Source of the DNA: Planococcus sp. MSAK28401
GTDB taxonomy: Bacteria; Bacillota; Bacilli; Bacillales_A; Planococcaceae
DNA: 64,000 nucleotides
Direction of reading: 5' to 3'
NCBI RefSeq assembly: GCF_018283455.1
Contig: NZ_JAAMTH010000001.1
Location: forward strand, 3,143,501 to 3,207,500
This document shows positions 25,745 to 34,729 of this stretch, piece after piece. Position 1 is the stretch's first letter, and each line of letters starts with the position of its first letter. Below the pieces are notes generated by a model. It saw only the letters and a list, made by a program, of their open reading frames with translations. It was not told the DNA's origin and made no database searches. The translations under genes and the position numbers were made by a program.

Positions 25745-26328
25745 AAAAATTCATTCTGCTCGACCTGATTTGCTACGTCGCACTGCCTTACTTTATCTGG
25801 ACCTATGGACGTGAGCCGTTAGGAGATTATTATGCCATGCTGTTCTCAACCGTTCCAGGCTTTCTCTATACAATCTACCGCTTTTCAAAAGAGCGGCAAT
25901 TTAATATTGCAGGGCTCTCCATTCTGCTTTCGCTATTCCTTGGAACTATGGTGAATTTGTTGTCTGGAAGCGCTGAAAATCTACTTTGGAATCAAGTGTA
26001 TTTAGGTTATGCCTTTGGACTGGTTTACTTGATTTCCATAATGCTGAAAAAGCCACTGGCACTTCAATTTGCAGTTGATTTTGTTTACTTGCAAGGGATG
26101 CCAAAAAACAAAAGCAAAGCCCTGTTCTCGAAAAAACCCATCTTCCTTTGGTTTCAATTACTGACGGGCCTTTTCTTCTTTACCAGCCTGTTTCAAAACT
26201 CGTTTAAAGCATGGCTGATCCACTCATATGGTGTCGATGGCTATGGTGAAATGTTGCTTTACTTAAAGGCAAGCGGTTGGTTTTTTTACGGACTAAGCAT
26301 CGCAGGATTTTTTTCTTATTGGCCATAA
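25741..26328 (+). CDS. Membrane protein of the VC0807 type
   Basis: A 195-residue protein with five or six hydrophobic helices and no recognised catalytic motif. The pattern (LLDLICYVALPYFIW, then PGFLYTIYRF and LQFAVDFVYL) resembles the VC0807 family of integral membrane proteins, whose role is unknown. Its ATG overlaps the merR stop by 4 nt. The coupling to a TipA-like regulator suggests a drug or small-molecule response. Confidence 0.65.
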   Translation: MKKFILLDLICYVALPYFIWTYGREPLGDYYAMLFSTVPGFLYTIYRFSKERQFNIAGLSILLSLFLGTMVNLLSGSAENLLWNQVYLGYAFGLVYLISIMLKKPLALQFAVDFVYLQGMPKNKSKALFSKKPIFLWFQLLTGLFFFTSLFQNSFKAWLIHSYGVDGYGEMLLYLKASGWFFYGLSIAGFFSYWP

Positions 26329-26445
26329 AATTAACAACCAACCCGAGCAGGCTGACATCCCCGATATGCCATTGAATTCACAAGAAAGCTTGCAGGTCGA
26401 AAAAAGTGCACTTGGTACACAACATCAAAAATAAAAGTAAAAAAA

Positions 26446-26477
26446 ACCGGTGAGGAAAATCCAGCCACCGGTGTTTT
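26446..26477. terminator. Bidirectional terminator
   Basis: ACCGGTG/CACCGGT stem with a 13-nt loop, flanked by A6 and T5. It lies between the membrane protein and a GNAT gene. Confidence 0.75.
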
Positions 26478-26493
26478 TGTGTTCATTCTGTTT

Positions 26494-27057
26494 TTATATC
26501 CTGTCCAGATTTCCTATATCCGCGAGATACACTTCAAAATCTTCTTTCCGAAAAACATGCAAAATGCATGGCTGTTTTTCTTTGTTCTCAAGCGCTTGAT
26601 GCTCTTCCGGAAATTCACCTTCTACATTCAGGCTGATAAAAGGCAGTTTTTCCTGCGCTTTTTGAGAGCGGATGTTCACCGTTCTTGCCCCTGCAAAAAC
26701 ACGCGATAATCCCAGTTCTTCAAAGGCGATTTTCAATATCTCGACTTTGGATGCTTCGTTAAACCCTTGCCCCCAGTATTCCTGGCCGATCCAGGTCCCG
26801 ATATGGCAAGATTTTTTGGCGTGGTCGATGAACATCAAATCCGTCAGGCCGACCAGCTGGGCGTGCTCATTTAAAATGACGCGCGCTATTCGTGTGCCTG
26901 CTTTTTCTTCTTCCCTCACCAGACGGCTGAAGCGGATTGTATCGTCCAGTGTCCCATCCGGCAAACCTAAAGCGTCTTTTACCCCCGGCACCGAGGATAA
27001 GCGGAAAATTTCTTCGCAAAATTCGTCTTTATGCGCAACCAATTTCACTTTCTTCAT
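26494..27057 (-). CDS. GNAT acetyltransferase downstream of the nik operon
   Basis: A 187-residue GNAT: LVGLTDLMFIDHAKKSCHIGTWIGQEYWGQGFNEA holds beta 4 and the acetyl-CoA loop (the loop itself is GQEYWGQGFNEA), and RTVNIRSQKAQEKL follows. It begins 51 nt after the last transporter gene, with no terminator between them, so it may be the sixth gene of the metal-transport operon. A role in making or modifying a metal chelator is conceivable but unsupported. Confidence 0.72.
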   Translation of the reverse strand: MKKVKLVAHKDEFCEEIFRLSSVPGVKDALGLPDGTLDDTIRFSRLVREEEKAGTRIARVILNEHAQLVGLTDLMFIDHAKKSCHIGTWIGQEYWGQGFNEASKVEILKIAFEELGLSRVFAGARTVNIRSQKAQEKLPFISLNVEGEFPEEHQALENKEKQPCILHVFRKEDFEVYLADIGNLDRI

Positions 27058-27108
27058 AATCCATCCCCCTACATTCGTGCAAAACTTCTCTAAGGCCTTT
27101 CTACGGGT

Positions 27109-27945
27109 TCATCTTGAGAAAAGTTTCTTGGCTTCTTTTGGCGCAGCCGCATTGCGGTAGCGCGGATGTTCAGGAAGCATGGCGTCTACCAGGCTCTTCA
27201 CTGCAGGCTGCTGAGAAGTAAACACCTCGTCTTTGTCATGAAACACTCCTGCAATTTGCCCCTTGTCCATGATGGCCATCGTGTCTGAAATGGAATAGGC
27301 AGCGCGGATATCGTGTGTAATAAATAGATAAGAAAGGCCATGCATCGTTTTCAAGTCCTGCAATAAATTCAAAATGGTCGTTTGGGTCACCATGTCCAAA
27401 CTGCTGACGGATTCGTCCAACACGATCATCTTCGGCTTCAACGCAAGGGCTCTTGCAATATTGATGCGCTGCAATTGCCCGCCGCTGAACTCGCGCGGGT
27501 ATTTTTTCATGTCGCTGCTGCTAAGCCCAACTTGCTCCAATAAATCTGCAATGGCCCGGTTCTGCTCGCCGGCGGACAGCTTTTCGTAATTCTCCAAGGG
27601 TTCTGCAATGATTTTCTCAGCCGTCAGGCGCGGATTTACGGAAGAATAGCTATCTTGGAACACCACTTGTAAATTCCTGCGCATTTGCTGGCGGCTTTTG
27701 GCATCCATGGCGTATACATCTTGCCCTTGAAAAATCACTTGTCCTTGTTGCGGCTTTTCAAGGCCCAGAATAACTTTTCCGAGCGTACTTTTGCCGGCTC
27801 CGCTTGATCCGAGCAGTCCCAGGCACGTCCCTTCTTCTATCGATAATGAGATCCCGGAAAGAACGGGCTTCACGTCCTGCTTGCGCCAGAAAGAGCGGGA
27901 GGCGCCGTATGAATGGGTAATATCCTTAACTTCCAATAAACTCAT
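27109..27945 (-). CDS. nikE: Metal/peptide ABC transporter ATP-binding protein
   Basis: A 278-residue ATPase of the Opp/Nik family: Walker A GSSGAGKS, signature FSGGQLQRI, Walker B MIVLDESVSSLD. The Ser in place of the usual Pro in DESVSSLD is common in NikE and DppF. It is the last transporter gene of a five-gene minus-strand operon and should pair with the NikD-like ATPase to power import through the two permeases. Confidence 0.85.
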   Translation of the reverse strand: MSLLEVKDITHSYGASRSFWRKQDVKPVLSGISLSIEEGTCLGLLGSSGAGKSTLGKVILGLEKPQQGQVIFQGQDVYAMDAKSRQQMRRNLQVVFQDSYSSVNPRLTAEKIIAEPLENYEKLSAGEQNRAIADLLEQVGLSSSDMKKYPREFSGGQLQRINIARALALKPKMIVLDESVSSLDMVTQTTILNLLQDLKTMHGLSYLFITHDIRAAYSISDTMAIMDKGQIAGVFHDKDEVFTSQQPAVKSLVDAMLPEHPRYRNAAAPKEAKKLFSR

Positions 27946-27975
27946 CTATGGCTTCCTCCTTCTTTCAGTCATGAG

Positions 27976-28803
27976 TTAGATGACGAGCCGGTTCAAGGCT
28001 TCGTTGCCTGAAAACATCGGTCTCGCCTGCAGCAATTTCTTGGTGTACTCATGCTGCGGACGATCGAATAAGTCGCACACTTCCGCTTGTTCCACGATTT
28101 CTCCGCGTCGCATGACTGCTACTTCATCCGCAAGTTGTGAAATCACGCCCAAGTCATGGGAAATCAGCAGAATCGCTGTCCCGCATTCTGTCCGCAACCG
28201 GTCCAGCTCTTTCAATACTTGCAGCTGATTGGTTACATCAAGTGCGGTTGTCGGTTCATCGGCAATGACGACAGCCGGGCGCAAAGACATGGAGATCGCG
28301 ATCATGACCCGTTGCAGCATGCCGCCGCTCAATTGAAATGGATATTTTTTCATCAGTTTAGCCGGTTCTTCTAAATTCATGCTCTCCAGTGAAGCGATTG
28401 CCAATTCGACTGCTTGTTTTTTTCCAAGCCCTGTATGTGTACGGATCGTTTCGACAAATTGATTGCCGATTGTGTAGACCGGCGTAAAAGCGTTCATGGG
28501 GTTTTGCATGATAAAGCCGATTTCCTTGCCGCGAATCGTACGCATCGCTTTCGTCGCCAAACCATTCAGCTCCTGGCCATTCAATTGGATGCTTCCTTGG
28601 ACTTGCATTGCCCGCTGGTCCAATAATTGCATCAAAGCCATGGAAGTGACCGTCTTGCCGCTTCCGCTTTCCCCAATCAGTCCGAGCACTTTGCCCGGTT
28701 TTAATTCCAAATTCACGTTCCGCACCAACGGAAGAGCCCCTCGGCTGGATTTGGCAGCGATATTCAAGTTGTCGACTTGCAGAACATTCGGTTGTGTATG
28801 CAT
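27976..28803 (-). CDS. nikD: Metal/peptide ABC transporter ATP-binding protein
   Basis: A 275-residue ATPase: Walker A GESGSGKT, signature LSGGMLQRV, Walker B VVIADEPTTALD, and a C-terminal oligopeptide-type extension (HEYTKKLL). The ATG after AAAGGAGAAGACGT is preferred to the longer reading that would run 53 nt into the permease gene. It works as a heterodimer with the next ATPase. Confidence 0.87.
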   Translation of the reverse strand: MHTQPNVLQVDNLNIAAKSSRGALPLVRNVNLELKPGKVLGLIGESGSGKTVTSMALMQLLDQRAMQVQGSIQLNGQELNGLATKAMRTIRGKEIGFIMQNPMNAFTPVYTIGNQFVETIRTHTGLGKKQAVELAIASLESMNLEEPAKLMKKYPFQLSGGMLQRVMIAISMSLRPAVVIADEPTTALDVTNQLQVLKELDRLRTECGTAILLISHDLGVISQLADEVAVMRRGEIVEQAEVCDLFDRPQHEYTKKLLQARPMFSGNEALNRLVI

Positions 28804-28816
28804 ACGTCTTCTCCTT

Positions 28817-29647
28817 TCAGTAGCGCCGTTTGACGCCGAACTGCTCTGATAACGATTCACCAATGACATTGAACGAAATGACCACGAATAAAATCATCAA
28901 TCCCGGATACAGCATCAGTTCCAGATTGCTTCTCATAAAGCTGGTGCCTTCGTGAATCATCGCGCCCCATTCCGGTGTAGGCGGCTGGATGCCGAGCCCA
29001 AGAAACGATAAGGCTGAAATGTCCATAATGGCCCAGCCCATCTCAAGCGTGCCCATGACCATGATCGGCGGCAGTACATTCGGTACGAGATGGCGCCTGA
29101 TGATTTTCCAATTGGACGACCCGCTGATGCGCGCCGCTGTAATGAAGTTCTGTTCTTTCATCGAGACGACCATGCCGCGGATCATACGGGCGTAATACAC
29201 CCACTGCACCATCATCAACGCCACGACCACTTGCCATAGCCCCGGCCCAAGAAGGCCGACGATTCCCAATACCAATACCAAATTCGGAAAAGCCATGACG
29301 CCGTCGCAAAAGCGCATCAATAAGGTATCGATCCAGCCGCCGCGATAGCCTGCCAAAGTTCCAACGACCAGCCCGATGCCGAGCGATGCCACAAAAATTA
29401 AAGTTGCAAACCCAAGCGACACGCGGGCTCCGAACAACAACCGGGACAAATTGCAGCGTCCGAGCTGATCGGTGCCGAGCGGATATTCGAGAGATGGCGG
29501 CATGAGTTTAAGTGCCAAGTTTACTTGTATCGGATCATTCGGGGCGATCCACGGCGCCAGGATGCTGACGAGGAAGAACACCACCAAAATGCCTGAGCAA
29601 ATCGCGAATGGCCATTTGCCTTTTAATGCAGTTCGTATACGTGCCAT
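28817..29647 (-). CDS. nikC: Metal/peptide ABC transporter permease
   Basis: A 276-residue inner-membrane permease with the N-terminal OppC_N helix, PLGTDQLGRCNLSRLLFGAR and the EAA loop (AARISGSSNWKIIRRHLVPN). The start overlaps the nikB stop (TGATG). It forms the translocation pore with the NikB-like protein. Confidence 0.88.
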   Translation of the reverse strand: MARIRTALKGKWPFAICSGILVVFFLVSILAPWIAPNDPIQVNLALKLMPPSLEYPLGTDQLGRCNLSRLLFGARVSLGFATLIFVASLGIGLVVGTLAGYRGGWIDTLLMRFCDGVMAFPNLVLVLGIVGLLGPGLWQVVVALMMVQWVYYARMIRGMVVSMKEQNFITAARISGSSNWKIIRRHLVPNVLPPIMVMGTLEMGWAIMDISALSFLGLGIQPPTPEWGAMIHEGTSFMRSNLELMLYPGLMILFVVISFNVIGESLSEQFGVKRRY

Positions 29648-30591
29648 CAAAATTGCGTCCTACCTTCCCGTGAAATGCGCGGATCCAAATACAGTTGGAT
29701 GATATCCACGATCAAATTGCAGACGATGAACAAGCATGCAGCGAGTACAACATAGCTTTGAATCACCGGAATGTCCCGGTTAAAAATAGCTTCGATGAAA
29801 AACCGTCCGAAGCCCGGCCAGGAAAAGACTTGCTCGACAATAATCGTCCCCGTGAGCAATTTCCCCAAATTCATCCCAAGTCCCGTCAGCATCGGAGAGA
29901 TGGAAATTCTCAATACGTGCTTGACCATGATGCCTTTTTCCTTTAAGCCGCGCGTTCTGCCATATAAAACATAGGCCTCTTCCAATTCCTCCAGCACACT
30001 TGCTCGCAACAGCCGTGTATAAATGGCGATCAAAGCAAGTGACAGCGTAATGCTAGGCAAAACGAAGTGTTGCCATGTCCCCCGGCCTTCAACCGGAAAC
30101 AAGTCCAGTTTGACGGCAAAGAAGAAAATCAATACATAGCCAAGCCAGAACTGCGGAATCGATGCGCCTAAATAGGAAAGCAGCCGGCTGAAATGATCCA
30201 GCCAGCTGTTCTTATAGACCGCTGATAAAAATCCGAGCGGCACACTTACAATGATAGCGACTAAAATACTGCTGAAGGCCAGTTGAAGCGTTGCCGGCAG
30301 CCGCGTCGCGATTTCCTGCCATACCGGCGTGTTCGTTACGTAAGAGTTGCCAAAGTCAAACCGCACGATATCTGCGACCGTCTGAAAATATTGGACAATC
30401 AGCGGCCGGTCCAAGCCGAATTCCTGGCGCTTTTCAGTCAGCAATTCTTCTGTCGGATGAATATTGGAAGCCGCCAGATACGCTTGTGCGGGATCTACCG
30501 GCGACAAGCGCACCAACACGAACATCAAGAAAATCGCAAAAAGAATAATTGGAACAACCGCAAAAAGCCGTTTTATGAGATAGATGACCAT
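29647..30591 (-). CDS. nikB: Metal/peptide ABC transporter permease
   Basis: A 314-residue permease of the BPD_transp_1 family with six helices, opening LIKRLFAVVPIILFAIFLMFVLVRLSPVDP (split at the signature RLSPVDPA, the DppB/NikB hallmark) and an EAA loop around YGRTRGLKEKGIMVKHVLR. It follows the binding-protein gene after 18 nt and overlaps nikC. Confidence 0.88.
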   Translation of the reverse strand: MVIYLIKRLFAVVPIILFAIFLMFVLVRLSPVDPAQAYLAASNIHPTEELLTEKRQEFGLDRPLIVQYFQTVADIVRFDFGNSYVTNTPVWQEIATRLPATLQLAFSSILVAIIVSVPLGFLSAVYKNSWLDHFSRLLSYLGASIPQFWLGYVLIFFFAVKLDLFPVEGRGTWQHFVLPSITLSLALIAIYTRLLRASVLEELEEAYVLYGRTRGLKEKGIMVKHVLRISISPMLTGLGMNLGKLLTGTIIVEQVFSWPGFGRFFIEAIFNRDIPVIQSYVVLAACLFIVCNLIVDIIQLYLDPRISREGRTQF

Positions 30592-30609
30592 TGGATTGCC
30601 CTCCTGTTA

Positions 30610-32229
30610 TCACTTACTTACTGAAATATCATTGAATGGATGTTCGTCGCGGTTGGCCGGAAATTCAAAGGACTCGATATCGTTTTGATAGGCCACCGTC
30701 TTTTTCATATAGGAAATCGGAATGAAGACCGATTGTTCCTGCAAAGTCGTTAAAATAGTGCCATATAATTCCTGGCGTTTCGTTTCATCGGTAGAAGCCA
30801 ACGCTTCGCGCACCTGCTCGTCCAGTTCGGTTTTCATCGGCAGATTGGAATGCGCTTCTGCCACGCCCCAGCCGTCTTCAGCGACGACATTGATCATGGA
30901 ATGCGGATCATAAGGAGCCCCGTAGTTGTACCAGAAATCCAAATCGAAGTTGCCCGCTTTGCGGCGCTCGATTTGCTCGGTCAATTCCAAGCCTGCAATG
31001 TTCAGCTTGACGCCGATCGCTGACCATTCCGCCTGAAGCGTTTCGGCCATTGCTTTTTGAATCGGGTCGGTCTTGTCGTAGATCAATTCCAGTTCGAGCG
31101 GCTGTCCGTCTTTTTCACGGACAGCGCCGCCGGACTCCAGTTTCCAACCAGCTTCGTCCAAATAAGAAGCCGCTTTTTCCACGTCATATTCGATTGCTTC
31201 GATATCTTCTTGCGCATATGGGAAATTGGATGACAGAATCGAATCCGCTTTTTCTTCAAGGCCAAGCGTGATGCCTTCGACCATCGCTTGTTTATTGAAC
31301 CCATGATGGAGCGCCAAGCGCACATTCAAATCAGACAGTTTTTCGCTCGTTGAATTCACAAGCATCGTTCTCGTCGCCACCGGATCGGATAGATCAGTCG
31401 TGTATTCACCGGTTTCTTTCAAATAATTGAACGAATCCATGCTGACGACGCCTTCACCGTAAATCAAGTCAAGCTCGCCTTTTTCAAAAGCAAGGACGCG
31501 CGTTTCCGCATCCGGAATGATTTTGATGGTCACTTCTTCTAATTCCGGACTTTCTCCCCAGTAATCGGGATTGCGTTTGAAAACCGCATATTCATCTGTT
31601 TTATACTCGTCCAATACCCAAGGCCCGGTCCCTACTGGTTCTGTGATTCCTTTGGATGTATCGCCATCTTCCGGGAAGCCCGCTTCGCCAAGCATCCGCA
31701 CCGGGCGCACGACCGCTAAATCCTGCAAAGCCGGGTAATACGCTTGTGTCAGCACCATTTTGAATGTCAGTTCATCCACGACTTCGATCTTGTCGAGCAC
31801 GTTGATGACGCCAAGCCAGCTGTGGGAATTTTTATTGGCCAGGACTGCATCAAAATTCTTTTTCACCACTTCTGAAGTGAGCGATGAGCCATCCGTAAAC
31901 TTGACGCCTTCGCGCAGATTGAATGTATATTCACGGCCGTCTTCCGACACTGTCCATGACTCGGCCAAGTGGGGTTTCACTTCTCCGCCTTCTTCGTAGC
32001 TGACAAGCGGCTCGTAAATCATCGATTGAGTGATCAATTGTGACGGATTATAGACATGTGGATTCATCGGACCGATATCACGCGGCCAAGACATCGTAAT
32101 GGAATTCGGGTTATCGGTTTCTGCATCAGCCGAACCCGCAGCATTGTCATCCGAGCAAGCGGACAAGGCAAGCGCTGCACAAGCGGCCAGTGCTAAAAAC
32201 AAGTTCTTTTTGCTGTTATGTATTTTCAT
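30610..32229 (-). CDS. nikA: Nickel-type (NikA/CntA) substrate-binding lipoprotein
   Basis: A 539-residue extracellular binding protein anchored by Cys25 (lipobox LSAC). The N-terminal SWPRDIGPMNPHVYNPSQL, SMIYEPLVSY and a GTGPWVLDEYKTDEYAVF stretch follow Escherichia coli NikA and Staphylococcus CntA closely. Those proteins bind Ni2+ as a chelate with histidine or a metallophore such as staphylopine. YGAPYDPH near residue 430 matches the metal-chelate pocket of the family. No metallophore biosynthesis genes (cntKLM) are in the window. A Fur-like box upstream points to iron-linked control. Confidence 0.85.
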   Translation of the reverse strand: MKIHNSKKNLFLALAACAALALSACSDDNAAGSADAETDNPNSITMSWPRDIGPMNPHVYNPSQLITQSMIYEPLVSYEEGGEVKPHLAESWTVSEDGREYTFNLREGVKFTDGSSLTSEVVKKNFDAVLANKNSHSWLGVINVLDKIEVVDELTFKMVLTQAYYPALQDLAVVRPVRMLGEAGFPEDGDTSKGITEPVGTGPWVLDEYKTDEYAVFKRNPDYWGESPELEEVTIKIIPDAETRVLAFEKGELDLIYGEGVVSMDSFNYLKETGEYTTDLSDPVATRTMLVNSTSEKLSDLNVRLALHHGFNKQAMVEGITLGLEEKADSILSSNFPYAQEDIEAIEYDVEKAASYLDEAGWKLESGGAVREKDGQPLELELIYDKTDPIQKAMAETLQAEWSAIGVKLNIAGLELTEQIERRKAGNFDLDFWYNYGAPYDPHSMINVVAEDGWGVAEAHSNLPMKTELDEQVREALASTDETKRQELYGTILTTLQEQSVFIPISYMKKTVAYQNDIESFEFPANRDEHPFNDISVSK

Positions 32230-32260
32230 GGGTAATGTATTCCTCTCTCATTTCAATTAC

Positions 32261-32275
32261 TGATAATGATTCTCA
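32261..32275 (-). promoter_or_regulatory. Fur-type box upstream of nikA
   Basis: TGATAATGATTCTCA matches the 7-1-7 Fur consensus TGATAATNATTATCA at all but one defined position. It sits 31-46 nt before the nikA start, where a repressor would block the promoter. Confidence 0.65.
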
Positions 32276-32369
32276 ATTTCACTCCTGTAAATATAATAAT
32301 ATATCGGCAGTTTGTCAATGCGCATTTGAATTAATATGCACCTTAAACAGCCGTTCTGTTCGCCGGCAA

Positions 32370-32402
32370 TGAAAAATCCCTCCAATTATAAGGAAGGATT
32401 TC
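32370..32402 (-). terminator. Terminator of the nucleotidyltransferase gene
   Basis: Minus-strand stem AAATCCTTCC/GGAGGGATTT (one G-U pair) followed by T. It lies 11 nt past the stop. Confidence 0.7.
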
Positions 32403-32413
32403 GAAAAGGTTAT

Positions 32414-33208
32414 TTAATCTGGAGCGTTCAGTAGCGTTTCAACTTCATTTCGCAAATAGTCTCGCACTGCCGATAAATCTTTTTTCACAAAATCTGCTTC
32501 CGGACGATCCGATTGATAAGCTTCTGCTGCTTGCTGAATAACTGCCGTGAACTGTTCCGGTAAATTCTCCTGTCCCCATCTCCCCGCCTCTTGCTTCGAG
32601 GAAACTTTGCCTTCTTTTACATACCAATACACACGAACTAAATTCAATGTGCAATACACTGGCTTTTCGTGAATATTTTCCAAGCAGTCTTCATAGTCTT
32701 CCAAAATAGAAGCCAAGTAGTCCTGTTGGGGGATACTCGGAAAAACTTCTTCAATCGGACGCCCCGCCAGGCAAATGCCGCGATGCTTTAAAATCATGAA
32801 ATGCGCAGCCAAATCGCCATCGGTCTTTTCTTCATTATTTATGTACTTGTTTAACTCAGTCTCATAGCGCTCACGCCAATACTCACTGAAATGAAAATCA
32901 TACGGCGTTGGGTGACTCCAGCTTTCTAATTGCTCGAGAGTCAATGAACTGATCTCAATTGGGAAAGGCTTGCTGGATTTCTCGAGAAAGAAATGCGCCA
33001 ATTGCTGCTTATGATGCATAGATAAGGGCCGCTCTGTCACCAACAGCAAGTCGATATCGCTTCTGTGTGGATTGAACCCGCCCATTGCCAGGGAACCGTG
33101 CAAATACATCCCCACTGGCGGTTGTTCGATCATATCGTTTACCCCGTCCATCAAATCAGCTATAAAATTTTTTAACTCCTGCGGGCAATTGCTCCAATCA
33201 TAACTCAT
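32414..33208 (-). CDS. Nucleotidyltransferase of the aminoglycoside adenylyltransferase (AadA/ANT(9)) type, DUF4111
   Basis: A 264-residue protein. The N-terminal nucleotidyltransferase core has YLHGSLAMGGFNPHRSDIDLL, with the GS and D-x-D metal ligands; the C-terminal half is the DUF4111 helical domain including LNLVRVYWY and a KQEAGRWG segment, both seen in AadA and ANT(9). Relatives adenylate spectinomycin or streptomycin, but many chromosomal members have no proven drug substrate. It is the most downstream gene of a run of accessory genes on the minus strand. Confidence 0.75.
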   Translation of the reverse strand: MSYDWSNCPQELKNFIADLMDGVNDMIEQPPVGMYLHGSLAMGGFNPHRSDIDLLLVTERPLSMHHKQQLAHFFLEKSSKPFPIEISSLTLEQLESWSHPTPYDFHFSEYWRERYETELNKYINNEEKTDGDLAAHFMILKHRGICLAGRPIEEVFPSIPQQDYLASILEDYEDCLENIHEKPVYCTLNLVRVYWYVKEGKVSSKQEAGRWGQENLPEQFTAVIQQAAEAYQSDRPEADFVKKDLSAVRDYLRNEVETLLNAPD

Positions 33209-33237
33209 TCGAATCGCTTCCTTTTATAGAGACATTC

Positions 33238-33651
33238 TTAAAATTTCACCTTATATACACAGCGGAATCGTTCAACTCCTGGATACTTCTCCCCTAAACT
33301 GGCAATAGAAAATCCATAGTTTCTGTAAAACTCCACTGCTTGCCGATCGGTTTCAGCAAGGATTTGATCCGGTTGATACAGCTGGCAGATTGCATCGATC
33401 ATTCCACTGGCAATATTTTTCCCACGCAGTTCAGGTAACACGGCGATATGCCGGATTTCGCAATTGCCTTCTTCCAATAACGCAATCCCGATGCAAGCAA
33501 AAAATTCATCTGCAGCCGCTTCACCGTACAGGTTGAGGTTTGGAGAAGCCATGTATTTCTCATACTCCCGCTCTACTTTTTCAGCAGAAGTGGCATAAGA
33601 CAATAGCTTGTTTACGGAAGGATGCATTTTGTTCGAATCAATTTCTCTCAC
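33238..33651 (-). CDS. GNAT acetyltransferase
   Basis: A 137-residue GNAT with the loop LPELRGKNIASGMI at about residues 71-84 and TDRQAVEFYRNYGF near 105. The preceding strand IRHIAVLPE is typical. It begins with GTG 7 nt after GGGAGG. It follows another GNAT gene after 29 nt, so these are likely co-transcribed. The substrate is unknown. Confidence 0.75.
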   Translation of the reverse strand: MREIDSNKMHPSVNKLLSYATSAEKVEREYEKYMASPNLNLYGEAAADEFFACIGIALLEEGNCEIRHIAVLPELRGKNIASGMIDAICQLYQPDQILAETDRQAVEFYRNYGFSIASLGEKYPGVERFRCVYKVKF

Positions 33652-33680
33652 ATCCTCACCTCCCGCTTCTTAGTTTTTCG

Positions 33681-34145
33681 TCAACCATTCAATTCCATTT
33701 TCACAAAATCGAAATGTCCGCCATTCGTTGCCTGCACGAATGACTCGACTTTCCTGAATCCAAGCTTTTCGTATAGCTTGATAGCCCGCTTATTGAAATC
33801 CGCTACGGACAAAGTGATTTTTTGCGGATGGTAATTGCTTTTGGCAAAGTCTAATCCGGCCTTCAAAAACGCAGAACCTTGTCCGCGGCCGGTCAAATCC
33901 GGCTTCATGCCGAACCCGATATCCAGCGTCTCTTGATCTGCTAGCCGGAAACTGTAGAAACCCACGGCTTCGTTATCCTGAAAGACTATAAAATAATTGT
34001 CCGCGCGTTTTTCGGGATCCAAAAACTCCTCCAAATCTTCAGGATCTGCATCCATATCGTAAAAGGAATATTCCCCGTCGTACCGCCAGTTTCCGGCAAT
34101 GTCCTGCGCTTGTTCTTGCGTCATTTTTTGGAATATGTAGTCCAT
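33681..34145 (-). CDS. GNAT acetyltransferase
   Basis: A 154-residue GNAT: DIGFGMKPDLTGRGQGSAFLKAG is split into the strand DIGFGMKPD and the loop LTGRGQGSAF (Q/R-x-x-G-x-G/A); NKRAIKLYEKLGF is the last motif. AGAGGTGAG precedes ATG. Middle member of three adjacent GNAT genes that are not close copies of each other. Confidence 0.78.
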   Translation of the reverse strand: MDYIFQKMTQEQAQDIAGNWRYDGEYSFYDMDADPEDLEEFLDPEKRADNYFIVFQDNEAVGFYSFRLADQETLDIGFGMKPDLTGRGQGSAFLKAGLDFAKSNYHPQKITLSVADFNKRAIKLYEKLGFRKVESFVQATNGGHFDFVKMELNG

Positions 34146-34178
34146 TGTTTCTCACCTCTTTGCATTAAATCGATTATT

Positions 34179-34673
34179 TTATGTAGACCAGCGTATTTTA
34201 TGTTCTTGTTCGCCAAGCTTTTTCAATCCCGCTTTTTCCAATACGCGGATGGAAGCCTGATTATCGCTATCACAACTCGCGATGATCCTTTTGATGCCTG
34301 TTTGCGTTAACCCCCACGAGATGATCGCCTGCGCCATTTCCGTCGCATATCCATATCCTTGGTAAGCCGGTACAATGCTATAGCCCAGCTCCAACTCTTC
34401 CGGATTGTCCGTACTTCGCCTGAAACCCATGTCTCCCATAATGATTTGATCTTGTTGATGAACAATCAAACTCTCCCACTCATTTTCTTCAGGATACTGG
34501 CGATAGCGCTGAATTTTGAAAGGAATAATTTCTTTATAGTCATCGGACGGATAGTCATCAATGACTTGATAACCCGCAGCTTGTTCTAACTCACGCTCAT
34601 TTACCAGCGCAGCTTTCATCATTTCTACGGTGAAAGTGATGAGCATCAATCTATCTGTCTTTATATGAGACAT
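34179..34673 (-). CDS. GNAT acetyltransferase, RimJ type
   Basis: A 164-residue protein: IKTDRLMLITFT start, ELELGYSIVPAYQGYGYATEM (acetyl-CoA loop) and DNQASIRVLEKAGL. I use the ATG 7 nt after AAGGAG rather than the TTG two codons earlier. First of three successive GNAT genes, 57 nt after the MFS gene. Confidence 0.78.
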   Translation of the reverse strand: MSHIKTDRLMLITFTVEMMKAALVNERELEQAAGYQVIDDYPSDDYKEIIPFKIQRYRQYPEENEWESLIVHQQDQIIMGDMGFRRSTDNPEELELGYSIVPAYQGYGYATEMAQAIISWGLTQTGIKRIIASCDSDNQASIRVLEKAGLKKLGEQEHKIRWST

Positions 34674-34729
34674 GTTCAATCTCCTTCCCTTTATCCTTTA
34701 TTAGCATCCTTGAACGCAGATACATTCCA

